From assembly GCF_000376885.1 (NCBI RefSeq), contig NZ_AQXR01000006.1, forward strand, positions 1-64,000: DNA of 64,000 bases, in the 5' to 3' direction. The stretch's first letter is position 1, and every line of letters begins with the position of its first letter. A program made the position numbers and the translations under genes. This document shows positions 8,449-16,060 of the stretch, in pieces. The notes below the pieces were generated by a model. The model ran no database searches. It saw only the letters and a program-made list of their open reading frames with translations, and had not been told where the DNA came from. The stretch comes from Alloscardovia criceti DSM 17774 (GTDB lineage Bacteria; Actinomycetota; Actinomycetes; Actinomycetales; Bifidobacteriaceae).

Positions 8449-9572
8449 ACCAATTCTCTTTCTGTTTTGATCAGATTGTTCGCAGCTACCAAACAAAAAT
8501 TCACAACGATATAAAACGCGGAAGCCTCGGTAAAGGCTGCAATTCCGAACAGCAATAATCCTAACCCAGATGCCTCTAGTTTACGTAGTCTGCATGCCTT
8601 CCATAGAACGGCGAACCAGCACAGGAAAATGATGAATTCGACTATTGCCCCGGATTCAAGGAATGCATGTGCAAACCCGTTGTCGACGATAAAACCTTCA
8701 TAGTAACTAAACCATGTATGTTCTATCGAATCAAAGTTGTGCCCGAACAAGCTATGCGGATAATCCGTGTAGAAATGATGCATCAAGACCAGACGATTCG
8801 ACAGTAACCCATCAAGACGAACCATCCATTGTGAACCGCTATCGTAGAACATCATGAGATACAAGCTAGCGAATTGCAATACTGCCAATATCGCCATTCC
8901 ACACCGGAGTATCAGGCGATCAAGTTTGCCTTCTTTATCTAAGGTACATACAACTGCAAGCGCAATGGTGAGCAGAATGCATATAGAAGACGTGCGGGAA
9001 ACTGCGAAAAAGTAAGCGAGAATAAAACAGATAAGCCCGATTCCGATTTCGATAAATCTAAATTTTCTAAATCGGTACACGGCAACAGAAATACAAATAG
9101 TCAGTAAGCACAAACCAAATTGGTTAGGGTGAACGAAACCATACGATGGTCGAAAAGTATCACCACTTGGCAACATTCTCATATAAATCAGGCCAAGCAA
9201 AGAACCAGCAACCGCACAACAAGCTACAACCGTAGTGGAGCAAAGCACAATCTTAGCCATCTTCTCTATCTTCACCCCTGATCCTGCAAGCACAAAAAGC
9301 GATAAAAGGAACAAATTCCAGCTACCTGATTGCAGAGCTGATGCAAGGAACACTAAGAATAGAAACGCGTATACAAGGTATACTTTCAGAGGTAACTTAT
9401 CCAAAATGATTTTGATAAATAGCAAAGCTAGGCATAATATCCTTGCTAGTACATATAAGGTATGGATATGCAAGTATGGCAGTCGGTTGTATGTGGTGGT
9501 ATTTAGCCAATATATGAAACAATATTGTGCGAAGGCAAAGTAATAAAGGCTCACAGCGTGCTTTTTCAACAT
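8445..9572 (-). CDS. O-antigen polymerase/ligase-like membrane protein (Wzy-like)
   Basis: The 375-residue protein is almost entirely hydrophobic, with about 10 membrane segments and one larger extracellular loop around residues 240-305 (the part containing YDSGSQWMVRLDGLLSNRL and HWFSYYEGFIVDNGFAHAF-like sequence). This is the topology of Wzy/O-antigen ligase proteins. GYSFVHPNQFG-like residues (SYGFVHPNQFGLCL, about 141-154) match the HPNxxG pattern seen in bacterial Wzy polymerases. It would join flipped repeat units into a chain outside the membrane. It sits between two GT4 genes and overlaps the next gene by 4 bp. The assignment rests on topology, the HPN motif and context, since Wzy sequences are very divergent. 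Confidence 0.78.
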   Translation of the reverse strand: MLKKHAVSLYYFAFAQYCFIYWLNTTTYNRLPYLHIHTLYVLARILCLALLFIKIILDKLPLKVYLVYAFLFLVFLASALQSGSWNLFLLSLFVLAGSGVKIEKMAKIVLCSTTVVACCAVAGSLLGLIYMRMLPSGDTFRPSYGFVHPNQFGLCLLTICISVAVYRFRKFRFIEIGIGLICFILAYFFAVSRTSSICILLTIALAVVCTLDKEGKLDRLILRCGMAILAVLQFASLYLMMFYDSGSQWMVRLDGLLSNRLVLMHHFYTDYPHSLFGHNFDSIEHTWFSYYEGFIVDNGFAHAFLESGAIVEFIIFLCWFAVLWKACRLRKLEASGLGLLLFGIAAFTEASAFYIVVNFCLVAANNLIKTERELV

Positions 9573-9681
9573 AGATTCATCCCCTATATATGCCTTCTAG
9601 CACCTCAATATTTGAAAAAATGTCGTACCCGCCTTTGACAACTTCATCCTTTGCAAAAGTACGGTTTTTCGGCACTTTATT

Positions 9682-10674
9682 TTAATCAGCTAATATTCTG
9701 GAAGCCCAATAACCACTGCCTCTTTGTAAAGGCAATGCATGAACAAAACTCGTAAGAAATGCCTCTTGTGGAATATTATCGGAAGCATAGCATTCTGCAC
9801 CTGCTGCCTGGGCTTCAACAAGGCTTAATCCGAGGCCTTCATACAGCGACGGCATCAGAAAAATGTCAATGCTTCTATCAAGTTCAGCAACATCATCGAT
9901 GTCACCCAACCATATAATCTTATGATAAACCCCAATATCAACCGCATGACGCCGCATTTGCTGTTCGAGTTCACCGCTTCCCGCAATGACCAGTTTCATT
10001 GGCAAATCACAGGCCTTCAAACATTCAGAAAACACGTCCAACATAAATACTGGGTTTTTTTGAGGCACTAGGCGTCCCACATAGCCGAACAATATTTCTT
10101 CGTCTCTAATCCCGAGCTTCTTACGTGCGACTATTCTTTTATCGGATGAGAAGGCAAAATCATCAACATCAATGCCATTATTCATGACGGTATAAGCTGC
10201 ATCATTAAACAAGAACTGCCCAGCTGCTTTTGAGCATGCAAGATTGACATTAGCAAATCTCTTCCCATATTTCACAAGAGGTATGTTTCTCATTGCATGC
10301 GTCCACGTATCAGCATAATGGTCTTGGTGACTATGCAATATACGTATCGGAATATTATGTTTTTCCGCAATTTTTAGATAGATAAAAGCAGCATTTGCCA
10401 TGTGACAGTGCACCACATCATAGCGTTCTGTTGATAATAGCTCATCAAATAATCGCGCATTACTACTTATGGTTTTAACTCCAAAAGGAGGAAAAACATA
10501 TACTTTACCTCCCGAATGTTCAATCCGCTCAGCATATATTCGATTATTGAGCTTGTGAGTCAGCACATCAAACCGAAAATAACTTGTATTGATATGGCTA
10601 TGGAAATTCATGACGACACGTTCCATTCCTCCTCCAGGTTGAAACTGAGGGAGTATATGCAGAATCTTTTTCAA
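9682..10674 (-). CDS. Glycosyltransferase family 4 (GT-B), first gene of the glycan operon
   Basis: The protein starts KKILHILPQFQPGGGMERVV, the Gly-rich loop of EpsF-like GT4 enzymes. It continues with HCHMANAAF and HSHQDHYAD in the acceptor domain, FGYVGRLVPQKNP at the domain junction, VIAGSGELEQQM, and the EX7E motif in PSLYEGLGLSLVEAQAAGAE. At 330 residues it is somewhat short; it ends soon after WASRILAD and lacks about 20-40 residues usual at the C-terminus, perhaps a mild truncation. A gap of about 110 bp separates it from the Wzy-like gene. It is the first intact gene of the minus-strand operon. No priming phospho-glycosyltransferase or chain-length regulator gene is visible nearby. 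Confidence 0.85.
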   Translation of the reverse strand: MKKILHILPQFQPGGGMERVVMNFHSHINTSYFRFDVLTHKLNNRIYAERIEHSGGKVYVFPPFGVKTISSNARLFDELLSTERYDVVHCHMANAAFIYLKIAEKHNIPIRILHSHQDHYADTWTHAMRNIPLVKYGKRFANVNLACSKAAGQFLFNDAAYTVMNNGIDVDDFAFSSDKRIVARKKLGIRDEEILFGYVGRLVPQKNPVFMLDVFSECLKACDLPMKLVIAGSGELEQQMRRHAVDIGVYHKIIWLGDIDDVAELDRSIDIFLMPSLYEGLGLSLVEAQAAGAECYASDNIPQEAFLTSFVHALPLQRGSGYWASRILAD

Positions 10675-11216
10675 TACCGTCTTCCTCTCCTTACCATTCG
10701 CTCACACACAATTCACTATTCTTGATGCTGGACACACATTGCCGTGTTAGTGAGCTACGTCATACCATATAAATTCGCGGGTATATATGCTTGCTTTAGT
10801 AGCTTAGCTCAAGAGCCATTCCATTAGTTTAATCGTGATATTAAACTTCCCTCCTCAACATGGACCATCCCTACACTATTAGTCCAAATTTAATTCACTA
10901 TATCAACTCCCCACAACTGTATGGGAGGGGATGTAACTTGAACACCGAATAAATGAGACCGGCCCAATCCTCTTACCATGCTGATGAGTTGATCATTCCG
11001 TAGATTCGTATTGAGATACGTCTAGCCGCTGATACAGAAACGCTAAGCATCTGGTCATCATAAGAAACATTCATTACTGTGATGTGACTGATATATGCTT
11101 CGGAATCCAACATTATCGACCAAGGTACTCAAATCACTTCGAATGATGGAATCGACAGACTGTTACCATTGGAATTCTTCACTGCCTGCCACATCTACCG
11201 ATCACGATTCTCCATC
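10675..11216. other. Intergenic region upstream of the glycan operon
   Basis: These 542 AT-rich bases contain no supported gene. By position they should contain the promoter of the glycan operon and the transcript end of the gene at 11217. I could not single out a convincing -35/-10 pair or a clear terminator hairpin. Confidence 0.4.
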
Positions 11217-12317
11217 TCATTGATTAGATGTCAATGTCCCCAGAAGAGCCTTATGATCGCTACCTGAAATTGTAACTGTCTGCAAGTCCCCGACCAGCAA
11301 GCCGCGATCGTAAACAATATGGTCTATCTCCACCATGGCCGGTATATCAATGCCAGCCAGCTGTTTATTCGACGGATAAGTCATGTGGAATCCTTCACCA
11401 GTCTGCTGCCCCGCGTCCAAGAATCTCGATCCTAACAGCTCTCTGAAGCTTTTATGGTCCCAAGTAGCATTGAAATCTCCTAAGAGCACATAGGTTTGCG
11501 ACTCAGACTGTAGCTGACTCAGACTGTCCAAACTACTATCCCATAGTCCTTGTTGCCCCGGCCTTGGTGAGAAAGGATGCACAGATCCAAAGCACACACT
11601 CTTCGCTGCCATACCGATGCACGCTGCAGCTACACTCGAAGCATCCGTAGGAATCAAGTCATAGCTCTCACTCGTCATAGGGGCAGCAGTAAATATGGCA
11701 TTGACTCCTCCATTATCCTGCCCGCTGGAAGCAGAAAGTACTGAGTACGGCAGGTATTGTGCTAATCCGGATGCATACAAACGCTGTACAAGGCCGTTAC
11801 TAACTTCCTGCAAAGCTAGTACTTCCACATGTTCTGAACTTACTACAGAAACAATTTGCTCAGCGTCTGCCTGACCATTATGTGCATTTAGTGTCATCAA
11901 CCGCGCATAATTATCTGAAGTGTCCACTGTTAGGGCTTCAGCTGAAGGAATACCTTTGACGGACGAATTAGCAGCAAAAACATATCCAGAATGCCAATAT
12001 GCCTGTGCAACCAAACAGCCTAAGCATATAACCGCTAGAAGCTTTCGACGTCCTAGAAGTGCGATAATCAAAATAAATGCGGATACTAGTGCAAACCATG
12101 GAGTAAAGGAAACAATTAAGGGTATATATTTCTTCCCGTCCAATTCATTTGGCGCTATTCGCAGAATCATCACACCTATGACTCCAAAAGTTGCCAACCA
12201 TAAGAGCGCAAACAACCCGCGGAATCGTTTGGTATCCGGCGAATAGGCAGGATAATCCCCATACGAATTTACATAGGAATCGTCCATACTGGGCGAGTAA
12301 TTGCTATATCCTGTCAT
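11217..12317 (-). CDS. Membrane-anchored endonuclease/exonuclease/phosphatase family protein
   Basis: The first about 45 residues are Tyr/Ser-rich and cytoplasmic. Three membrane segments follow at about 34-53, 68-86 and 92-113, and then an extracytoplasmic EEP catalytic domain to residue 366. EEP signatures are visible in order: LMTLNAHNG (Asn), VLALQEVS (metal-binding Glu), GSVHPFSPR (His), LLGDFNAT (Asp/Asn pair), and SDHKALLG (catalytic Asp-His). Relatives hydrolyse phosphodiester bonds in nucleic acids or phosphate groups of lipids and sugars; the outside-facing domain here suggests a cell-envelope or extracellular substrate. The gene is monocistronic, between the glycan operon and a decayed zone. 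The start at 12317 has only a weak ribosome site; ATG 12287 is an alternative. Confidence 0.82.
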   Translation of the reverse strand: MTGYSNYSPSMDDSYVNSYGDYPAYSPDTKRFRGLFALLWLATFGVIGVMILRIAPNELDGKKYIPLIVSFTPWFALVSAFILIIALLGRRKLLAVICLGCLVAQAYWHSGYVFAANSSVKGIPSAEALTVDTSDNYARLMTLNAHNGQADAEQIVSVVSSEHVEVLALQEVSNGLVQRLYASGLAQYLPYSVLSASSGQDNGGVNAIFTAAPMTSESYDLIPTDASSVAAACIGMAAKSVCFGSVHPFSPRPGQQGLWDSSLDSLSQLQSESQTYVLLGDFNATWDHKSFRELLGSRFLDAGQQTGEGFHMTYPSNKQLAGIDIPAMVEIDHIVYDRGLLVGDLQTVTISGSDHKALLGTLTSNQ

Positions 12318-13089
12318 GCCAAATGCTCACTTTTCTATTGCACAGGTACTTCATCTGAAGTCCCGAATCTGCCCGATCCAATGGGGCTTGATTAATCTTA
12401 GGCCTTCCACCTCTCTACTTAACGTTGCAACGTCAAAAGGATACACAACCAACACTCCTAGTGCAATCATGACTCCATTGATGCAGGTATCCTCACTGTT
12501 CATCGTAGAGGTCTGCGGATTAGTGACATTCCGGCACTAGACCTGAAATTCTGCCGCCTTCCGACACATAAAGCAGTCTTTCTCGATACCCCATCCTTGG
12601 GGATTTTTCAGCCGGCATCGATGATTTCGATGCTGTACAAGAAAAGCTTGCTTATCGTTTCCAGTTCAACTCCGCAATCAGACCTTATAACGCCGAAGGA
12701 AGACTCTGATTTCACCCCCCCCAAGGATAGTCAGATACAAAGGTTATGCACTGCTGCTAGGCATTCATAACTGAGCTACAATGTCTTATCGGTTAACTCT
12801 CGATGTTCCTGTTGGAGATATCAATGTCGAGGGCAGTATTGGTTATCTTATTGCCCAGTACAAGAGCATCCTCAATGCTTTTTCGTCACAAATCCATAAT
12901 GAATCGCATTTGCTCATGACGTTTCCTTCTCTGATTCTTATTTTTCTATCGAGCTTTCCTGCGGCATATTTAAGCATTTGAACTACGACCACACTCTAGT
13001 TTTCGACAGAATATTCCGGACTATTCTAGAACCCTCTTCAGCCGATTTTGCACGTCTATTACGTAAATATGCCTGAGCACAAGTCTGAT
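12318..13089. other. Decayed zone with coding fragments
   Basis: No intact gene is supported in these 772 bases. Around 12594-12709 on the plus strand one frame reads protein-like sequence (LGDFSAGIDDFDAVQEKLAY, then FQFNSAIRPYNAEGRL) and stops. Beyond a C8 tract at 12715-12722, a short frame at 12781-12981 reads MSYRLTLDVPVGDINVEG followed by GYLIAQYKSILNAF. These look like remnants of one or two genes. I do not recognise the family. Confidence 0.35.
12715..12722. repeat. C8 tract
   Basis: Eight consecutive C lie directly after a protein-like fragment ends and about 60 bp before another short open frame. It is one of four such tracts in the decayed zones. Confidence 0.85.
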
Positions 13090-13473
13090 TTATCCTTCGC
13101 GCACACTGTTTGCATTATGATGTTTTGAGTGGAAGATGCCGCCCATTCCATTAGCTATGATTGCGAGCACCGAATAAACACCGCCATAAATCAGTACGGA
13201 CTCGTTAAAGAAAATCAGCATAGGTGCAAGGAAAAGCAGAAACGGCATAGCTATCCATAAAACCGTGAAACCCGCTGTAATGCCATCCCAGACAGCTAGC
13301 ACGATGCTGACACAAGGAAATACTATGAACAGCAATAATATAGACAGCATCATGCCTAAATCAGAGGAATTGAAAAAGTCAGTAGCGATTGAAACCAGAG
13401 CAGGTAGCAAAAGGTAAAGAGCAAACAACACTGCGAATCTTGCCCATGTGCCGCGTTTTCTCCACCTTTTCAT
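13090..13473 (-). CDS. Hypothetical four-helix membrane protein
   Basis: The protein begins with a strongly basic stretch (MKRWRKRG), followed by about four hydrophobic segments (FAVLFALYLLLPALVSIA, LGMMLSILLLFIVFPCVSIVL, FTVLWIAMPFLLFLAPMLIFF, VLIYGGVYSVLAIIANG) and a short polar tail. This obeys the positive-inside rule with the N-terminus in the cytoplasm. I start at ATG 13473; ATG 13494 would add seven residues. No functional motif is seen. It stands alone beside the decayed AlpA region. Confidence 0.55.
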   Translation of the reverse strand: MKRWRKRGTWARFAVLFALYLLLPALVSIATDFFNSSDLGMMLSILLLFIVFPCVSIVLAVWDGITAGFTVLWIAMPFLLFLAPMLIFFNESVLIYGGVYSVLAIIANGMGGIFHSKHHNANSVREG

Positions 13474-13754
13474 GCACTCAATTTTACCAAACACTTCACA
13501 GCTGAGGCGCTCTGCCGCGCAAGAATCGCATATCCTCGACCGCGGATTTTATGATGAGAAGAAGTTTGACAATCGAAGCAAATGCATCTGCATTGTATTG
13601 ACGATTTCTATGCCTCTCCCCTTCCTATTTCTCCACGCAAACCTAAAATATCTCAGATACTAGAGGGGTTGTGTCATTTCGACGCCCCGGCTTTTTCAAC
13701 GCCCCTTAGAATCCGTAATTGTTTGATGTCGCATCACATTCGCTTTCTGATGCC

Positions 13755-13952
13755 TTAAAGAAAGTTTTTACTTCCTTTTGGTATAGTTGCCACGCCCCGG
13801 ACGCTCCGCATTCCATTTTTCGATGGTTTCTTCCAGCCTCGTGTTTTTCCAACACGCACATCGGAGTCGGGTAACTTTAACGTGGGTAAAGCTCCCTTGG
13901 TAATTCCAAGGAATTCAGCGACCTCGGTAAGACTCATATACTGTACAGTCAT
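13755..13952 (-). pseudogene. AlpA/excisionase-like small DNA-binding protein, frameshifted copy
   Basis: The first about 42 residues (MTVQYMSLTEVAEFLGITKG, then LPDSDVRVGKTRGWKK) form a winged-helix motif of the MerR/AlpA type and are clearly paralogous to the intact gene at 14425-14604. After GWKK the frame diverges. In another frame the expected ending TIEKWNAERPGRG follows, so about four bases were lost near 13825-13835 relative to the paralogue. The DNA-binding helix-turn-helix is intact, but the tail is replaced by an unrelated one. Its ATG overlaps the stop of the upstream small membrane-protein gene (TAATG), with an aaggagg ribosome site inside that gene. Confidence 0.6.
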
Positions 13953-14113
13953 TAGTCCTCCTTGATGTTTATCGCTACGATGAGCGAAAGCAGGGCGCTT
14001 AATGCGCTCATACCTTCAGCTACTTGTGGAATCTACCAGCCGACAATACTGCCAAGTAAGGCTACTGCACATGCACCATAGGCAATCTGTTTCGTATACT
14101 TTTTCATAATCAT
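13952..14113 (-). pseudogene. Small membrane protein with internal amber stop
   Basis: Read from ATG 14113 the frame gives MIMKKYTKQIAYGACAVALL, then GSIVGW, a TAG at 14035-14033, and then IPQVAEGMSALSALLSLIVA and INIKED to the stop at 13952. Without the TAG it would be a 53-residue protein with two membrane helices. The frame stays clean on both sides of the single stop, and its end overlaps the next gene's start by one base. This suggests a two-gene unit, small membrane protein plus AlpA-like regulator, that has recently decayed. No family name is known to me. Confidence 0.5.
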
Positions 14114-14133
14114 GATAGAATTTAATGGAAAGA

Positions 14134-14157
14134 GCTACCTAGCCGAAGCTAGGTAGC
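14134..14157 (-). terminator. Perfect hairpin with UUCG tetraloop
   Basis: A 10-bp perfect stem (gctacctagc) closes a tetraloop that reads UUCG on the minus strand, an exceptionally stable loop. It starts nine bases after the stop of the small gene at 14166 and is followed by a weak U-run (tcttt). It fits an intrinsic terminator for that gene, though the U-tract is poor. Confidence 0.6.
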
Positions 14158-14165
14158 AGGTCGAA

Positions 14166-14405
14166 TTACTTCTTATTACGTTTATCGAAGTAATTCATCA
14201 CCGCGATTACGACAGTGATAATTTGGGTAATCGCGGTGATTACTTTCCATAATGGACTCACATCGTATTCGTAGTCACATTCTCTATCTTCAGCATATCG
14301 ATGTGAAGAATAACGATACCTTGTAGCAGTATTTTCGTTAACCTATTTCCAAGCTTTTTGTCCACCAGCCGACTGCATTATGGCTACTACATAAGGGGAA
14401 AGCGC
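14166..14405 (-). pseudogene. Small protein gene interrupted by TAG
   Basis: One minus-strand frame reads RYALSPYVVAIMQSAGGQKA, WK, a TAG at 14345-14343, then VNENTATRYRYSSHRYAEDR, ECDYEYDVSPLWKV and a hydrophobic segment ITAITQIITVVIAVMNYF with a basic tail to the stop at 14168-14166. The second part has no usable start codon of its own. It therefore looks like an about 80-residue protein with an acidic/Tyr-rich soluble part and one C-terminal membrane helix, broken by one stop and perhaps by a frameshift near its start. It directly follows the intact AlpA-like gene, which mirrors the membrane-protein/AlpA arrangement at 13755-14113. Confidence 0.4.
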
Positions 14406-14424
14406 ATATCTTTTCTTTGCCGAA

Positions 14425-14604
14425 TCATTTTGCTTTTCGTGCTCGCGGACGGTTGGCATTCCATTTTTCAATGGTTTCCTTTTTCCAGCCTCGAGTTTTG
14501 CCAATGTAGGCATCAGGCTCTGGAAGGCGGTAATTTGCCAATGTTCCTGTCTTAACATCGAGATATGCGGCAATCTCGGAAAAACTGATATATCGTTCTG
14601 CCAT
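14425..14604 (-). CDS. AlpA/excisionase-like small DNA-binding protein, intact
   Basis: This 59-residue frame starts at ATG 14604 after aaggaag and ends at TGA 14427-14425. It reads as a winged-helix DNA-binding domain of the MerR/AlpA/excisionase type: YISFSEIAAYLDVKTGTLAN is the helix-turn-helix, YRLPEPDAYIGKTRGWKKET is the wing with the typical Gly-Lys-Thr-Arg-Gly-Trp, and IEKWNANRPRARKAK is a basic tail. Such proteins act as excision factors or small regulators of phages and integrative elements. It is paralogous to the frameshifted gene at 13755-13952. No integrase is left nearby, so it is probably a relic, although the frame itself is intact. Confidence 0.68.
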   Translation of the reverse strand: MAERYISFSEIAAYLDVKTGTLANYRLPEPDAYIGKTRGWKKETIEKWNANRPRARKAK

Positions 14605-14818
14605 TATCTTCCTTCTTTGAAAAATAACTACTCTTTACATAACTGCAGTTGTACGCCACAATTGTGAGCTTTTGACTATATAATGCAATCGCTTCGCAGA
14701 TGAACTTTTGAGCAACACACGTGCGTTCAGCGTCGGCGAGTGTTTGTGCATCATTTTGATGCATCATTTTGACGCCTTGCCTTCTTCAACAACCGGTCGG
14801 TCACCCTGCGTCATGACA
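14605..14818. other. Short intergenic region
   Basis: No gene is seen. A directly repeated gcatcattttgatgcatcattttgac motif around 14748-14772 could be part of a terminator or operator region between the AlpA-like gene and the sortase gene, but no clear hairpin with a U-tract is present. Confidence 0.35.
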
Positions 14819-15865
14819 TCATCCCTCGGCAGACGCCCGATCCTCACCATCCGCGCCTGTGGAACTCGTTCGATTCTGCTCCGCTTCCAACGCATCCCTC
14901 AGACGTACAGCACGCTTCATCCGCAAGGTATAGCGCACAGTAAAACCGACTGTGCCCAGCACAACCACCGCATACAGCACTGCCCACCACGGGAATTTTG
15001 GCAGATCTGAATGTTTTCCTGCCCTATCCACATCGCCCGCAGGCGTGGGGATAATGCGTTCGCCGGTCACCAAAATGCGATGCGAATTGATACCCAGCGG
15101 CGTGCACGTAACCAAGGTAGCCAAATCCTTGCCTTCCACGGCGCGTATGGTTTGCGTGTCATCAGGTTCTACGACCTCAGTGGTGATGACGCGATAAGTC
15201 AGCACCTCGCCAAAAGTCTCTAAGGTGAAGGTGTCCCCCACTTCGACCTTGTCCAAATCGGTAAACATAGTAGCCGTTGCTAACCCTCTATGGGCGGTTA
15301 TTACCGTTCGTGTCGACGGCCCTCCTATAGGAAATGAGGTGCCTTGCAAATGACCGGCTCCCTTCATCAGCGTCTCATCACTCGTGCCATGATAAATGGG
15401 AAGATCCAGATCGATGGCATCGATGCGAATGCGTGACATGATGCCATTGTCTGAGGCGGCGAGGATGTCATCGTATGTCCACACGCGACCATCCGGCGCG
15501 GTGATTTCATCTAAATCACCTATGGAGGAAGGAATGCGTTCATTGCGCCCCAGCAACGCCCCGGAGGACAGCGCGGTATTGTACGCCTTCGCTGCTTCTA
15601 ACTGCGCCTCACGGTCTGGTACCACACGGGACACTAAGGAGGAGTAGTCACCGGTCAGTTCCGTCTGATTGTATTGAGACACCCAAGACGCAGCGGTGGG
15701 ATACAGCACGAGCGTGGTACCAACAATCACCAACAATGCCGCCACATAAGGAATCAGCAAAAGCTGAAACAACGACAGCGAGCCCACATACGCTCTCGAG
15801 TCGTTGTTTTTACTCCGCCCATCGCTGTCGCGCACACCGGATGATGCGGCCTGCTTTTGAGCCAT
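14819..15865 (-). CDS. srtC: Class C sortase (pilus polymerase)
   Basis: The protein has an N-terminal membrane segment (about residues 33-52, LLLIPYVAALLVIVGTTLVL), a sortase beta-barrel, and a second membrane helix near 288-310, the bitopic layout of class C sortases. The catalytic residues are visible: His in VITAHRGL, Cys in TLVTCTPLG and Arg in SHRILVTG. The N-terminal part before the barrel should hold the class C lid, but no clear canonical DPF/W lid motif is seen. It covalently joins pilin subunits by linking the LPXTG-type signal of one to a pilin-motif lysine of the next. It is the third gene of the pilus operon, after tip pilin and major pilin, about 200 bp after the major pilin. 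The start at 15865 follows aaggaggg. Confidence 0.9.
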   Translation of the reverse strand: MAQKQAASSGVRDSDGRSKNNDSRAYVGSLSLFQLLLIPYVAALLVIVGTTLVLYPTAASWVSQYNQTELTGDYSSLVSRVVPDREAQLEAAKAYNTALSSGALLGRNERIPSSIGDLDEITAPDGRVWTYDDILAASDNGIMSRIRIDAIDLDLPIYHGTSDETLMKGAGHLQGTSFPIGGPSTRTVITAHRGLATATMFTDLDKVEVGDTFTLETFGEVLTYRVITTEVVEPDDTQTIRAVEGKDLATLVTCTPLGINSHRILVTGERIIPTPAGDVDRAGKHSDLPKFPWWAVLYAVVVLGTVGFTVRYTLRMKRAVRLRDALEAEQNRTSSTGADGEDRASAEG

Positions 15866-16060
15866 AATCCCTCCTTATCCGGCACACCTCAGAAGCCTCG
15901 ACACTAAACGCCATACCTCCGCGATGTTTTGTATGCGCGAAGGGGCGCTATCCGGAAGTTCCGCTAACGCCCCTCGCAGTAGCTGTTGAGGGTGAGCCCG
16001 TTATGAGAAGGATTCTCCCATATCAGACATCCCTCCGCTCATCCTTTCTCCAACGCCGCA

